Positions 25,155 to 36,628 of a DNA stretch of 64,000 nt are shown here, one piece after another (within the stretch, counting starts at the first letter, position 1; every line of letters starts with the position of its first letter). The stretch is from NCBI GenBank assembly GCA_014871385.1, contig CM026427.1, forward strand, positions 9,368,344 through 9,432,343. The letters are read 5' to 3'. The position numbers and the translations under genes are program-made. The stretch is from Ceratodon purpureus (lineage: Eukaryota; Streptophyta; Bryopsida; Pseudoditrichales; Ditrichaceae). The notes beneath the pieces are model-generated. The model searched no databases. It was not told the DNA's origin and was given only the letters and a program-made list of their open reading frames with translations.

Positions 25155-26140
25155 GTAAGGTACGTCATTCTAGCATACGGAAACAGAGTAGCACAGTGCC
25201 GGAATATCCGTCGTCGTTGTCACCGTTCCATTGAGCTTTGACTGTTCGAACCGTGTTGTTCACTGATGGCCATCTTGCAAGTGCTCGTGTGCAGATCAAC
25301 GTCAAGAGTGACTCTCCCGGGTTACAACGCACGCGTGGACTGTCGGCGGTTGTGACACTCCAGTGTGCTTGCAGAAGACTATGTACATTTTTTAGGTTTT
25401 CCAGGATTTTTAGGCTGCTACGTACTACTCATCGGTTCTTCAGTACGCCCTTTCTGTGTACCAGTGGTAGTGGTTGATTAGGATGGTGGACTTGTCCCTT
25501 TTTTGATGTTGACTACTTCCAGGGCCGTGATAGATTAGAAATGAACTGTGGAATCTACTCTAGAATATGTTCCAAACTCTCTAGTGTAATGCATATGAAT
25601 ACCGGCTGCACCTTCAATGTACTAGACTGTTTTTATGTAATGAGCTGAAGTGCTCACGGATATGGTTTTCGAAACTCAGTGTATGTCTCTGTCCTATTGC
25701 TTCCAATCTGTTTGTACAGCACTGTTTTCTGTTAGGAGTTTGTGGCGACACTATACTGAAACCGACACGATGAAACCCTATTCTAAAAAAAAAAAGATTA
25801 CGTAGACCTGCTGATGCAAATCTATTTTTCTTAAATTGCACTGGTTGCGATATGTACATACTACGCATCTCTATCCCTTGAACATGGATGCGGAACATGT
25901 TCGAACAGAAATTGTAAATCTCCGAACCTAAAATCTACTAAGAAGATAGTGCTATGACACAGTCACACCTTATTGCCACGTCGGACACATCACAGAACTC
26001 GGAAAGGGAATTAGTCTAGCGGCAACACATTTCTCTTAATAGATTTTCTCGATCTCTTGATGTTCAAACGGGTGACCCCAAATCGCTTCATCCTCTTGAT
26101 ACGAAGAGACTACACTTGATTTTCTCTTGCTGTTTTGGGG
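25155..26140. other. CACTA right subterminal region, no gene seen
   Basis: Nearly 1 kb up to the right inverted repeat. Only short frames. Some words near the end (TCAAGAG, GATGAAG, read on the minus strand) recur near the left end, as expected of subterminal sequence. Confidence 0.45.
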
Positions 26141-26154
26141 TTTCCCTTGTAGTG
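26141..26154 (-). repeat. CACTA right terminal inverted repeat
   Basis: TTTCCCTTGTAGTG is the inverted partner of the left end at 10753. It is followed directly by CCA, the right target duplication. Confidence 0.92.
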
Positions 26155-26377
26155 CCATTTGTCACGTAGTGAATGATTTTAGTAATATACCATGTACTAA
26201 GTCAGCTATTCAGAAGCTGTATTGACTTTTTCATTATATTAAAGGCTTTGTCGTTCACATTGATTGCATTCTATTTCAATACACTCTATCTTGAAGAAGT
26301 GCACTTAGCACTATATACTTCGTATCCTCTGACATGTACCCTTTATTACAGCAAACATATACTTGTTATTAGATGTC

Positions 26378-26830
26378 TCAATCTTCGAACCTAACACGTT
26401 TAGGGTTGCCCACTACACTATCAACAGGACTGCCAGCCGCTGACTGTACTACAGGACAAACTACATTCGCATTTACTTTCGTTCCCACACTTGGAGCGTG
26501 TCCTTGGTATGAACGTTTCAGCAATGGCCCACCTCCGCGCCTCCGATTAACTGATTCCCTGGAATAGGTTCCCCTTGGGATCTTTCCAACCTTGGAGTAT
26601 GCATGAGGTTGCAAAGGCACATCTGCGTCCTCCTCCAGCACTCTGATATCATCCGAATTTTCTGAACGTGGAGGGTCAGCTCTAACATCCGGTTGCACGT
26701 CAACATCCGTTGTTAAAGGACGCCCTTGGCTGCTGGCCATCACCTCTTCTTTGTCCTCCACCTCAACATATGGTTGAAATGGACAAACATCGTCAGCAAG
26801 TGAGACAACAATATCTCTGACCTCTTCCAT
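26378..26830 (-). CDS. Hypothetical 150-residue protein next to the CACTA right end
   Basis: A single open frame from ATG 26830 to TGA at 26378. It begins MEEVRDIVVSLADDV and ends with the basic-acidic NPKRVRFED. It is acidic in the first half and Arg/Gly-rich near RRRGGGPLL, with no recognisable domain or membrane segment. It starts outside the CACTA element and ends 224 bp from its right end, so it belongs to the sequence into which the element inserted. It converges on the MULE-type gene across the insertion. It could be a small third gene of the same locus or a chance ORF. Confidence 0.4.
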   Translation of the reverse strand: MEEVRDIVVSLADDVCPFQPYVEVEDKEEVMASSQGRPLTTDVDVQPDVRADPPRSENSDDIRVLEEDADVPLQPHAYSKVGKIPRGTYSRESVNRRRGGGPLLKRSYQGHAPSVGTKVNANVVCPVVQSAAGSPVDSVVGNPKRVRFED

Positions 26831-27029
26831 AACTGCTGTCCCGCAGTACGGAAAAGAGCTTCACAAAACACCAACAGAAAAGAGGAAGAGACATTCCATA
26901 ATCCTAACTTAAATATCCGTGAAGGAGATGCTTGGCGCCCTTGAAAATCGGATATTCATTCATTTGAAAGTTGCATCTTCCTGAACTGAATGGAAAAGGA
27001 TGAGGGTTGAGCAGAAGTCATTTAGCTTT

Positions 27030-27500
27030 TAAAATTAAAAAATTATAAAAAAAATTATAAAAAAATTATAAAAGCAAAAATAAATATTAAGGTTGAAAAT
27101 AATATGAAGGCGACTAAGAAAATGAAAGAGAAAATAAAATGAAAGAGAAAATAAAATGAAAAGGAAAATAAAATGAAAGAGAAATTATAATGAAGGAGAC
27201 AAGAAAATGAAAGAGAGAATAAAATGAAAGACAAAATAAAATGAAAGAGAAAATAAAATGAAAAGGAAAATAAAATGAAAGAGAAATTATAATGAAGGAG
27301 ACAAGAAAATGAAAGAGAGAATAAAATGAAAGAGAAAATAAAATGAAAGAGAAAAAAAAATGAAAGAGAGAATAAAATGAAAGAGAAAATAAAAGGAACT
27401 AGAAAATAAAATGAAAGGAAAAATAAAATGAAAGAGAGAATAAAATGAAAGAGAAAAGAAAATGAAAGAGAATTAAAGGAAAGGAAAGATAGATAGAGTA
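27030..27500 (+). repeat. Purine-rich minisatellite
   Basis: Some 450 bp of imperfect tandem units of the type AAAATGAAAGAGAAAATA, almost free of pyrimidines on the plus strand apart from T in the ATGA and AATA words. Larger blocks (around 27127-27210 and 27240-27320) repeat nearly exactly, which shows higher-order duplication. Confidence 0.9.
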
Positions 27501-27901
27501 ATGGAAGTTAATATGAAGAATAAAAGAAATAAACCATGTAGACCATGGCGGATGATTTCTAACAATGTTAAGAAATTGTTACGATATTAAATGTTACTTT
27601 ATCCCTCTTAAGAGCTTTAATACCAATACATTTTATGCGGTAATTTGCATATAAATTTGAGGAGATATAGGGAATTAATGTATGCCTAAACTAGTTAGAA
27701 GGAGCTGGAGCATAGTAATTGGTGCACGTTAAAAAATTAATCATCAAAAAAAAGAGAGAACGAACTACAAATTCAATGAAAACACTGTAATTATTCCACG
27801 GTTATAGGGTCAATAAAATTACTAAAATTAGTATTTTTCCAAAAATATACTGAGAATATTCGAATCTTCTAATTTTATATTTTATTTTTAGTAAAAAAGG
27901 T

Positions 27902-27994
27902 GCTATTTTTAGGTTCTGTCCCCCACTCTGTGCTCTCCGCTCTCCAAATCTGCGCTCACCGCTCTCCGCTCTACGCTCTCCGCTCACGTACAAG
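27902..27994 (-). repeat. Short GAGCGGAGA-type tandem repeats after the stop codon
   Basis: Read on the minus strand, GAGCGGAGAGCGTAGAGCGG and close variants recur about eight times directly after the stop at 27995, with a unit of about 8-9 bp. Confidence 0.6.
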
Positions 27995-29110
27995 CTACGT
28001 CCCTAGCACCTCATGATGAGTGGTCACTTGGTTCTCTTTAATTCTCTTGGCTTGAAGGGGGGTGGGTGCAACTATGTAGGCATAGTTAAGAGGAGTGCTC
28101 TTTTGCACATCCACCACCTCAAAATCGAGGCCCCTTCTAAAACTGCTCTCCAACACATCAAAGAAGAGGGCATATGGAGACACATTCACCAAATTCTCAC
28201 TTGTAATTTTAACAGATAAATTATTATTTCTTGCAATAGCATGGTAAGACTTACATACCTTTCCCAAGGTGCCCACATTTGATGAAGGGTCAAGTAGCAA
28301 GATAAATGGTCTTAAGCCCTTCAAAAGAGCAATACCATCGATTTCGGGGTGGAGGAGATGTAGCTTGACTATACCAGCCCACACCCCCTTCTCTCCACCC
28401 CGTTTTACACTCATACACATAACTGAAATTGGTTCAATAAGTTTAGTACCAAGAGGGATATTCATAAATTCCAACCTCTTTCTTACAAGCTCTTTCACAT
28501 GGTTGTGAAAGATGGGGGTATTAGGGAGCTCAAAATGAATAGAGATTTGAAAATCAAAAGAGAAGCAAGTGACGGGATCAATGGAAATGTCACATGGTAC
28601 CTGCGTAAGGTTGAAGTGCTGCCCTGCAGTACCGTCTCCCCTTGTGCTAGGATACAACAACTGTGGGACTCGTGGGAAAGAAACACTCACCTTCTCCATT
28701 TCGGCAGCCTCTGCTTGGATCATGCCTCGGGTAACCCTGTCTGCAATTGTCTCGTCAGTGAACAGGGGTTCACAGCCTCGCTCCAAAGCAAGTTTCTCCA
28801 TGTTTTCGAAACCCAGCCATAGGTGGCGCTGTATGGCCTGGGAGGGCGCACTGACGTGAAGGGGCGTCGAAGGGGAGTTGAGAGGTGTCGAGGCGGAGGT
28901 ACTGTCTTTTTCTCTTGGTCTCTTAGTGTTGCTGCTTGATCCTGCGCCGCTTGCTCCTGCACTGACATGCTGTTTTGCCTTCGTCGTTGGTGACTTGTTG
29001 GGGCTATGAGTAGGGTTGTCAATCTCCATACACTCCTCCTCTGGTCCGAAGACTGCTAAAAACGCCGCCGTATTCGCCATGTTGTGGCGTATGGATTTTT
29101 GTGTGGACAT
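27995..29110 (-). CDS. Unrecognised 371-residue protein, possibly a retroelement ORF1-like gene
   Basis: Open from ATG 29110 (or 29080, start MANTAAFLAVFG) to the stop at 27995. The frame is also open for 1.8 kb upstream, but that part is low-complexity Ser/Pro/His/Arg sequence unlike protein and looks like leader DNA. The true protein has an acidic start, a Ser/Thr/Pro linker with KRPREKD, and then an ordered part of about 250 residues with alternating hydrophobic strands (PISVMCMSVKRGG, FVNVS-like blocks) and VKELVRKRLEFMNIPLG. I do not recognise the family. Position amid repeats, a 5' tandem duplication and the lack of introns suggest a retroelement nucleic-acid-binding ORF1 without an adjacent reverse transcriptase, but no diagnostic motif proves it. 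Confidence 0.5.
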   Translation of the reverse strand: MSTQKSIRHNMANTAAFLAVFGPEEECMEIDNPTHSPNKSPTTKAKQHVSAGASGAGSSSNTKRPREKDSTSASTPLNSPSTPLHVSAPSQAIQRHLWLGFENMEKLALERGCEPLFTDETIADRVTRGMIQAEAAEMEKVSVSFPRVPQLLYPSTRGDGTAGQHFNLTQVPCDISIDPVTCFSFDFQISIHFELPNTPIFHNHVKELVRKRLEFMNIPLGTKLIEPISVMCMSVKRGGEKGVWAGIVKLHLLHPEIDGIALLKGLRPFILLLDPSSNVGTLGKVCKSYHAIARNNNLSVKITSENLVNVSPYALFFDVLESSFRRGLDFEVVDVQKSTPLNYAYIVAPTPLQAKRIKENQVTTHHEVLGT

Positions 29111-29216
29111 TCTCAGAACGGCGTCTAAAAGTGTTGGGCAGTTTCGGCAGTAGAAGCAGGGCGGTGCGTGTATGTGGTAGCGGGGGCGGGGTGAGCGGCT
29201 GGTGCTGGCGCGGTAA

Positions 29217-29444
29217 GCAGCAACTTCACAACAGTCGAGGAGAGTTTGAGGGCTGCGGCACCGGAGTGGTTGGGGCGGGAGTTCACGGCTTTGTGGAGGT
29301 TGCCGCAGCTGATTGTGGTGGCGCAGGTAAGCAGCAACTTCACAACAGTCAAGGAGAGTTTGCGGGCTGCGGCACCGGAGTGGTTGGGGCGGGAGTTCAC
29401 GGCTTTGTGGAGGTTGCCGCAACTGATTGTGGTGGCGCAGGTGC
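29217..29444. repeat. 114-bp direct tandem duplication
   Basis: Two adjacent copies start with GCAGCAACTTCACAACAGTC at 29217 and 29331. They differ at only a few positions. The unit ends in GGCGCAGGTAA, a splice-junction-like word. It lies in the leader of the ORF1-like gene. Confidence 0.93.
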
Positions 29445-32400
29445 GCCGGGGCCCAGCACCTTCTCCTCAGCACGCGGGTGATTCCTCTCCGAAGGTATGT
29501 CGTTGAAAAAATCTCTGAGCTTGAGGCGAGGACTTGCCTTCGTTGTGCTGGAGTCGAGAACCTGTCTTCGTTGTGCTTCTCCCGAGACTGCTGTGCTTGG
29601 AGATGTCGGTTATAACTTTGGTCTGTGCGGCTGCTCCTGAGAAGAGGAAGTTGTGTCGTCCTGGCCCACTCCCACAAACAAACATGCACCACAGCGACGC
29701 GGGGACAAGGCAGGTATGCAAAATGGCAACTCAAACATTCATGCAGAGAGGTTCTGAAAATTGGCCGCAAGAGGGTTTGGTTGTGTTTTAAAGATTTCAC
29801 ACGGGATGTTGGGTTAGGGTTTATTGACTGAATTTTATGCTGGAGCAAAACAAAGTGATTGGTTCTGTAAGGTTCGTTGTTTAGCTTGTGCTGGTTTATG
29901 TAGAGTTGTTTGAACTGAAACGAAAGTGTTGATTTTAGGTTAAATTTTAAGTGTTGAGGGTTGTTTAATTTTTCTGATTTGGTGCCTACTTGTGAGTGAA
30001 TGTGGAGGAGACAATTGCGTTCTGATTTTTTATGAGGTTTATTTCGGTTTAATTGACGGAAGAGAGAGAGAGAGAGGAGACTTACCTGAAATGTTGTGTG
30101 CGCAGGGCTGAAGGTTTGAGGCGCTGCAACTGGCGTGTCGCTCCTAACAGCTTGTACAACAGCACGCTCGGAATGGTTACCTTGGGCATCGCGCTTGGAA
30201 CAACGCTTCAGTTGCCTCTTCGGAGAGGTGTCTGTTGTGATCTTTTTACAGCCCCTGTCGTCACTTGGTTTCTCCGGACAAGCTGTTCCGAGCTGCAGTT
30301 TTCGGTGTGAGGGCAGCAGACTTCGGCAGCGGTTCAGCTCCTGATGTGGTTGGGGAAGCAGCGAAGGGGAGTCACTTTCCCTTGACAAGCTGCACAGAGA
30401 AAGCAAAGTAGAGTTAATTTTTAAATTTTTGGAGGGGAGATATGGTTGGATGTACTTACCTTCCGAGATCTGTCGTCTTCTCCAGGGGATATGAAGGTGT
30501 AGAGGGCCACTGGTCAGCAGGTGGCCGAGCTCCTTGGGGGAGAATCTTGGTGCAGGCTGAGTGTTTCCGAGGTCGACGAGTATCAAGTGGCTGCCGGCGG
30601 TGAGCTGAGTGTCTGGTCGAGCAGATCCGGTGAGCAAAGCCGTATGTAGGCTGTATCGTGAGGAGCTCCAGGTGGTGATTTTGAGGTTCTGAGATCCGCC
30701 AAATCCAGATCTGGCCGTTGTTGTAGTTCCCGGCTGCGTGTGATGCCCTGCGTATGTGCTGGTACTACAACCGAAGTGCTGGTGGAGCTTGGTCGAGTTG
30801 AATCCTAAATGATGGTGGGGCTTGTGCAGATAGAGCACTGGTCCGAGAGAGGTGTTGCTTGCAGGAGAGAAAGTGATGATTCCGGATCTATTGGTGACTA
30901 CTAGTGATTGTGTTAAGGCACAAGTGAGTGGAGCTATACTATCTCTAGGCAAGGGAGCTGAACGTACGAGTAATTGAAAAAGAAGTAAGGCAAGTGCACA
31001 ACAGGTGAATGTGTGAATGGGTGAGAGCTTACAGAGCTCCCGACCTTGTTTCGCAGCAATGGTTAATGAGTACTGATTCCTGGATCTAAGTGGCCCAAGG
31101 GTGAATGGTGTGCCTTGTTCCTCAGGGACTAGTAACCACTGCTAGGTGAAGCTATGAGTCCGCAGCAGCGCTGAGGAACGAGCAACTTGTGGAGGAAGAG
31201 AGCCGCTTGCTCCAACACAAGTCCCCTCGCTCAGATTCCCTTAGCAGCAACTCTCTGTCCACTCATTCTAGCCTTCAGCACCGTCTGGGTCATATATCAC
31301 GCAAGATTACCCCTTCCCAACACCGCACTAACAGACCCCTCACAGGACACACCGTCGCAGATAAGGTTTCGACAGGGGTTGTTCACAGGCCCAGCACCTC
31401 TGTGGACATCGATGGCTTATCTGCGACTAACTCCCTGAGCCACCCTCACCAGGAAATACGGAGCGACGTTAGCCTCTCATCTCACTCCCGTGATAAAGTC
31501 CCCAGAAGGAGGGAATATGTGTCACATATCTATCAATGGTTAAATCCACTTTCGAGAAGGAAAACACCACCAACATTCAAAAATGTTGTCTTTACAAAAA
31601 ATTCAATATATCGTATGTTGATAGCACGTTCATCTATCCTTGAGTAAATATTTATAGAAAAAATGACGTCTTCCAAAAATTTTATTTTACGTTTTTTGTT
31701 TTTTCAAAAACAACACACTAAAAATAACCTTACATGGATTAAAAATAAGCAAATATCACATACATGATTTCTAATGAATTTGTTTTTTCACCCTTAAAAT
31801 TCTAATTTTGTTGTTTTCTTTTTCTAGGATGATATTATAAACAAACCTGCTATCGACATATCGTAGTCAATTTTTCATTCAAGAATTCAGGACATAACTC
31901 CACTTAGAAAACACATCTCAACAATCCCCTCCAAATCAGAAGTGCTTGATCTTGTGAGCTGACTTCCTTGAGCCATCCTGAGCTCATGGAACCAACTCTA
32001 ACTCCCAGTCCGAATTTCGATTCAAGTTGGCCCTCATTGAGGGAAGCGGAGAACATTGAGAGAGAGAGAGATCCACCATTGGAGGAAGTCTGGACTCACA
32101 AACATGGGCCCATGGATGAGACAAGCAATACAGATCAGGGGCTGGTCTGAGGGTGGACCGGATTGGAGGCTATGGAGGAGACCAGCAATACAGATAGGAG
32201 GCCAATTTACACACAATCTGATTGACCCTCAATTCAGCTTCCAATCTGGCCCGGAGTTTGGACATAAGTTGGAATTTTGGGTTTGGAGAAACCTTATCCC
32301 AATTGCATCACTAAGGCCGAAGCATTTTGGGGCCAAACCAATGCCATATAGGTTACCACATAGGATAAATTGAAGTTCTAGTTGAACCCTTGTATAAAGC

Positions 32401-33600
32401 CCTTGAACCCAATTTGAAAAAATCAAACGATCCTATTGATTAAGTTTGGGTTGGCCCTCAATCGGGCCCCAAGTATAAACTGGCCTTGAGTAAGGTGGAG
32501 GCACCCATAGCCGACCAGGCACCCATAACTAATCAGTAGACTTCTCCATTTCCGACCTCCATTTCCAACCACTTACTGTTCAAAATCTTGGGAGATCTAG
32601 AGGAAAGTATCAAGCATGATTGGTAGAAAGGGAATCAAAGGGAATCAAAGGGAATATTTTGGTAGTAGCACAATGATCAAGTTTTGGTGTCATGGTGGTC
32701 GGTTTTAGGTGGGCCTACATATCGGTTATATGTATTACAAAAAAAATATCTTTCAAAATTCATAGTAAATTAAATATTGAAGTAAACATGACATTTAAAG
32801 TTGCATTCCTCCTTAAACCTATTTCCCCTTCAAGGAAAAATCTCCCTCAACTTATACACCTCCAATCTTAGTGGCAAATCTCTTAACTGGTCGGTTATAG
32901 GTGCCTCCACCTTACATTCTCCCCAACCCCACACGGACACAGCCTCAAAGGACAGAGGACATTCCAAACTTCCCAGAGCCAGATGGCCATGTGCAGAGGC
33001 GCCCATTATAAGAGAGCCCCCTCTCATGTCCATGTGGCCCCTCTGCACCCGATCCACTTGTACCCCCTCCCTGCCACGCTGGCACCAACACATCCCTGCT
33101 GGACTGCTGGACGACGGATGCGACCGACGGCCGACGACGGATGCCAGTGGTGGTATTGAGGACCGGATTATGTAGTGACCTGAGGATATCAACCTAATCA
33201 CAACCTCAACGATGCTTCAGGTGATTTCAAGAATCTATGCGCTGCGTGGATTACATAGGCTCGGGGTACAGGTACGTTTTCGATGTTCGCCGTGTGCACA
33301 GGAACGATTTTAGGAATTCTCATTCCAAAACTTCACAAGGACGGATTCTGGACATAATCTACATAAAATATAGATCTAAGTGATACACACCTTCAGGCCC
33401 AATTAGAGTCAGTCGTTCTAGAGACGGTCTTAGAAGCATTTGTAACGGTTTTAGAGTTGGCAGTGACAGTTCACGGGCACTGGTAACGGGTTTGGAGGCG
33501 TAGTTAACGGTTTTAGAATCAGTGACGGGTTTAGATGCACGTAAATTGCAGAGTGATCAAAGACAGTGACAGAAAACACAAGAGAATTGCACTATTTCCC
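29445..33600. other. Repeat-like DNA, no gene supported
   Basis: 4 kb. The first part (to about 30950) is the long open leader upstream of the ORF1-like gene. From 31000 to 32600 there are Ser/Arg-rich open frames and recurring words such as TTGGCCCTCA (about 32029 and 32451), typical of decayed transposon sequence. From 33400 to 33550, GTAACGG-TTTAGA words recur as a loose satellite. No conserved protein domain is visible. Confidence 0.5.
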
Positions 33601-33709
33601 AGTCTCGTGGCCTGTTTCCTCGACGTCGACCACCACAGAGCCCTTCTCCGCCCACCCAACTCATCGCCCACGCCGGAATTTAGCTTCATCTCGGGAGTTT
33701 GAGCTCAAG

Positions 33710-34392
33710 GTACCCATCTAGGGAAGGTGAATTCCTCTCCGATGGCTCTCTGTTCATGAGCTTTGAACCTGTTATTGATGTTTTGATGGTTTGATTGAAT
33801 GAAGCTGAGGTTGGAGAGTTTTGGGTTCGTTCTAGGAATGGAGTCCGACTGAGGTTGAGATGGGTTTTTAGTAGAGCAGCTGCGGATGGGCGATGAGCGC
33901 GTTTCTGTGATGATGGAGGATTGGATTCTGTGTGCATGGTGTTGGGTTTCGGAGTTTGGGTCTAGTCGTTGTGCGCCTGGTTTTAAAATTCTGGAGTTTA
34001 GGGTTTTGTTGAGGTCTTGAGAGACTGGAAGGTTGCCCTTTCATTGCCCTTTTGAATGTTGTCGAGTTTTGAGATTGATTTAAGGTATTTGAGGTTAAGG
34101 GGTTGCGTCAGTGATTGTAGTGGAGTTAGAATGTGACACCGGTCGCATATTTGCTTGACATAGACGGGATTGTGGTGACTTCCTCCGCTTCTAGGTCTAG
34201 GTGAATTGGAGGTGATCGATTACTGGCTTCTGTGTGGTTCGGTTTTGATGGTTTAGTGGGAACCGGACAACGTGGATTTTTGGAGAAGTCAGTTTTGTGT
34301 GTAATTAGTTACAATTTATGTGATTACTGACTATTTGATTATTGAGTAATGGGTTGAAATAGTTTTCCTCTTTTCTGATTCTGTTGGATTAG
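33710..34392 (+). other. Probable 5' leader intron of the YjbQ-family gene
   Basis: Donor CTCAAG|GTACCC at 33709/33710 and acceptor GGATTAG|ATGG at 34392/34393. If used, the start codon follows the acceptor directly. Confidence 0.5.
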
Positions 34393-36628
34393 ATGGAGGG
34401 GAAGAAGAAGTCGACGTCGAGTTTTGTAAGTGGGGAAGCGGGTGCGGTTCCGAGGTGGGCGCAGAGGACAGTTACACTTCCTTCTCACAAGCGTGGTTGC
34501 CATCTTGTTACTCCTACGGTGAGTGAATTGGAATCCTTGTTTTTTTCTTGATTTCACTTCTCCTTTCTATCCTGTTGTTGAGTTTGATAAGCGTTTCACT
34601 TCATGTGCACATTGCTACAATCTTTATGTTTGTCCGACTCGGCTACAGGGTAGTGGTACACATACTTTTCTCATTTATTTATTAATGGTTGAACTTCTGG
34701 GGACCTTCTCATCATCCTAGAATTCCTAGAACGTACCCAGTGTAGATGCAATGTGTGTGATAGTCGAGAGCCTGATTTTGATTTTGGTGCACGTGCTTAG
34801 TCTGTGGTGTTGTACCGGCAATGTATTACCTCGTTTGTATGGATTAGTTGGACCTTCGTTACTGTTGGGTCCTGTGAAGATATTATTTCTGTTTTATGTT
34901 GAAGAAATGTGTTTGCTTGAAATTGAGACTAAAGTAATGGGTTGGAATCGTGTATGCGAAAGCTCGCAGATTACCAATTTGTATACGTGTAGATAACGGA
35001 CATTTTTGTTCATGACAGATTTTGAAAGATGTTGAGGCTGATCTTGCTAATTTTAAATGCGGTCTTGCTCATTTCTTTTGTAAGTAACACTCTTCCAGAT
35101 GGTATTGTTTCAGAGCACCATCTTTGGACTGCAGTATTGCTTAATAGATGCAGATGACGTGAAGATTCATACTTGCTCAGAATATACTGGTCGTTTACAG
35201 TATTGGAAAGTTTCAACCATGTTTGTTTGTGACAGTTTATATACAAACTTTGGGCTTTAATACCACAGTCTGCTCAATATTTCTCACCTAAATATATTCG
35301 TGGTGTTTGCTGTAACAGTGCAGCACACTAGTGCATCGCTCACAATTAATGAAAACTATGACAGCGATGTCCTCGATGACGTTGAAACTTGGTTGACTGG
35401 GACAGTACCGGAGGTAATTAAATTTCCTAAAATGTAGCATCTGGACGTGTAAATAAGTTGAATTTGGGACTTTAGTCTGATGCTTAAAGCCACTGCCATC
35501 TGTCTGGATTTTTATGTTTTTCCCAGTAGTGGTGTGGTCTGACGTTCCATGGTTCACGCTTTGTTGCAGGGAAGGAAAGCTCCATGGAAGCATACAATAG
35601 AAGGTCGGTTTCTGCCATGGGCTGAAAAATATACTTGATAGGTCACACTTTGTTTCAGGCTGAATTGAACATAGTTTTATACAGCTTGGTAATATTTGTC
35701 GATATAGTAGGATATATAATCACTGCATGAAGCTGGTGAAAACTTCTGGCCAGAATTGATTTTAATTTTTTTTTAATTTTTTTTTTTTAATTTTTTTTTT
35801 TTTTTTGAAGTCGAATAGATGCTATTCTTTCTTTTACATGAACGAGTTTCTATCAACCGGAAATCAGTTATTGAATGTACACGTCGTAATGCAGGACCCG
35901 ATGATATGCCAGCACACATCAAGTCATCCGTATTCGGTTGTGCTCTCTCGTATGTTCTTCTCACTCAAGATCAGTAGTACCCTCTTTTTATTGCAGAATC
36001 TGTTTTCCACAATTAAGATTTCATAGTACAGAGAGTTGGATCCAATAATGTCATACACAAACTACTCAGCTAGATTCTACTGCACCAGCTGATTACGGTT
36101 GAAGCTCTGGTTAGATCCCTCATTTGTGATGAGCAGTGCAGGTCAAGCTTTTCTTGTGTGGATCTAGAAAGCCTCAACGATCAAGAAGATGTGGAAGTTT
36201 TAGTTGAGTGACTGTCGAGCGCAAAGGGCTACATGTGGACGTTGTTTAACGAATGTCTAATGCATTGATTGTTGATGGTGCAGAATTCCAATCACCGACG
36301 GTCGACTCAATTTAGGGACATGGCAGGTAAATTTAATTAACCACAGATAAGGGACTTCGTGTAAGGGCTTTCTTATCATTCATGTTAGATTTGCCTGGTC
36401 TGGAGACATTCAAGGTCCATCTCATGATTCCAATGTCCATGCGGCCTGTGAGCATATGTATCTTCTGTCGACTAGATTTAGTCGTCATAGCGATAAATCA
36501 CATTTTTTAATACTCGTGTTGTTTTTTATTCTTGGGTACTCTGGACTTGTTTGCAGGGGATATGGCTTTGTGAACACCGTGACCACGCCTCTGCCCGAAA
36601 GGTTGTCATCACGATGACTGGAGTGTAG
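34393..36628 (+). CDS. YjbQ/UPF0047 family protein
   Basis: Seven exons, 34393-34518, 35019-35079, 35319-35413, 35570-35603, 35895-35949, 36284-36326 and 36557-36628, with every junction in phase, give 161 residues. The whole chain is one YjbQ domain. It has RGCHLVTPT near the start, GLAHFFLQHTSASLTINENY at about 57-76, WKHTIEGPDDMPAHIKSS, then [20 protein letters not shown] and the end VVITMTGV. His residues in LAHFF, LQHTSAS and CEHRDH match the conserved histidine cluster. Bacterial members complement thiamin-phosphate synthase weakly; the plant role is unknown. With no transit peptide it is probably cytosolic. The gene looks intact and is an ordinary single-domain housekeeping gene. Confidence 0.95.

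Larger units (their letters stand above)
10753..26154. mobile_element. Complete CACTA (En/Spm) DNA transposon, 15.4 kb
   Basis: The left end is CACTACAAGGAAAATGCACT at 10753. The right end, read on the other strand, is CACTACAAGGGAAACCCC, ending at 26154. Both ends are flanked by the trinucleotide CCA (10750-10752 and 26155-26157), the 3-bp target duplication expected for CACTA elements. Inside are an uninterrupted TNP2-type transposase gene, a Transposase_24-type gene in the opposite direction, a BRCT gene and an F-box-like ORF. At 15.4 kb it is long for the superfamily. Intact ends, a matching target duplication and open genes suggest recent insertion. Confidence 0.93.

Noticed and set aside
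29111-30952. Upstream 610 codons of the long minus-strand frame
   Set aside because: Low-complexity Ser/His/Pro/Arg composition with a 38-residue tandem copy and no domain; more like an open leader than protein. The gene call starts at 29110.
31189-31647. Ser/Arg-rich plus-strand ORF
   Set aside because: Composition follows the local repeat-like DNA; no domain and no partner exons.
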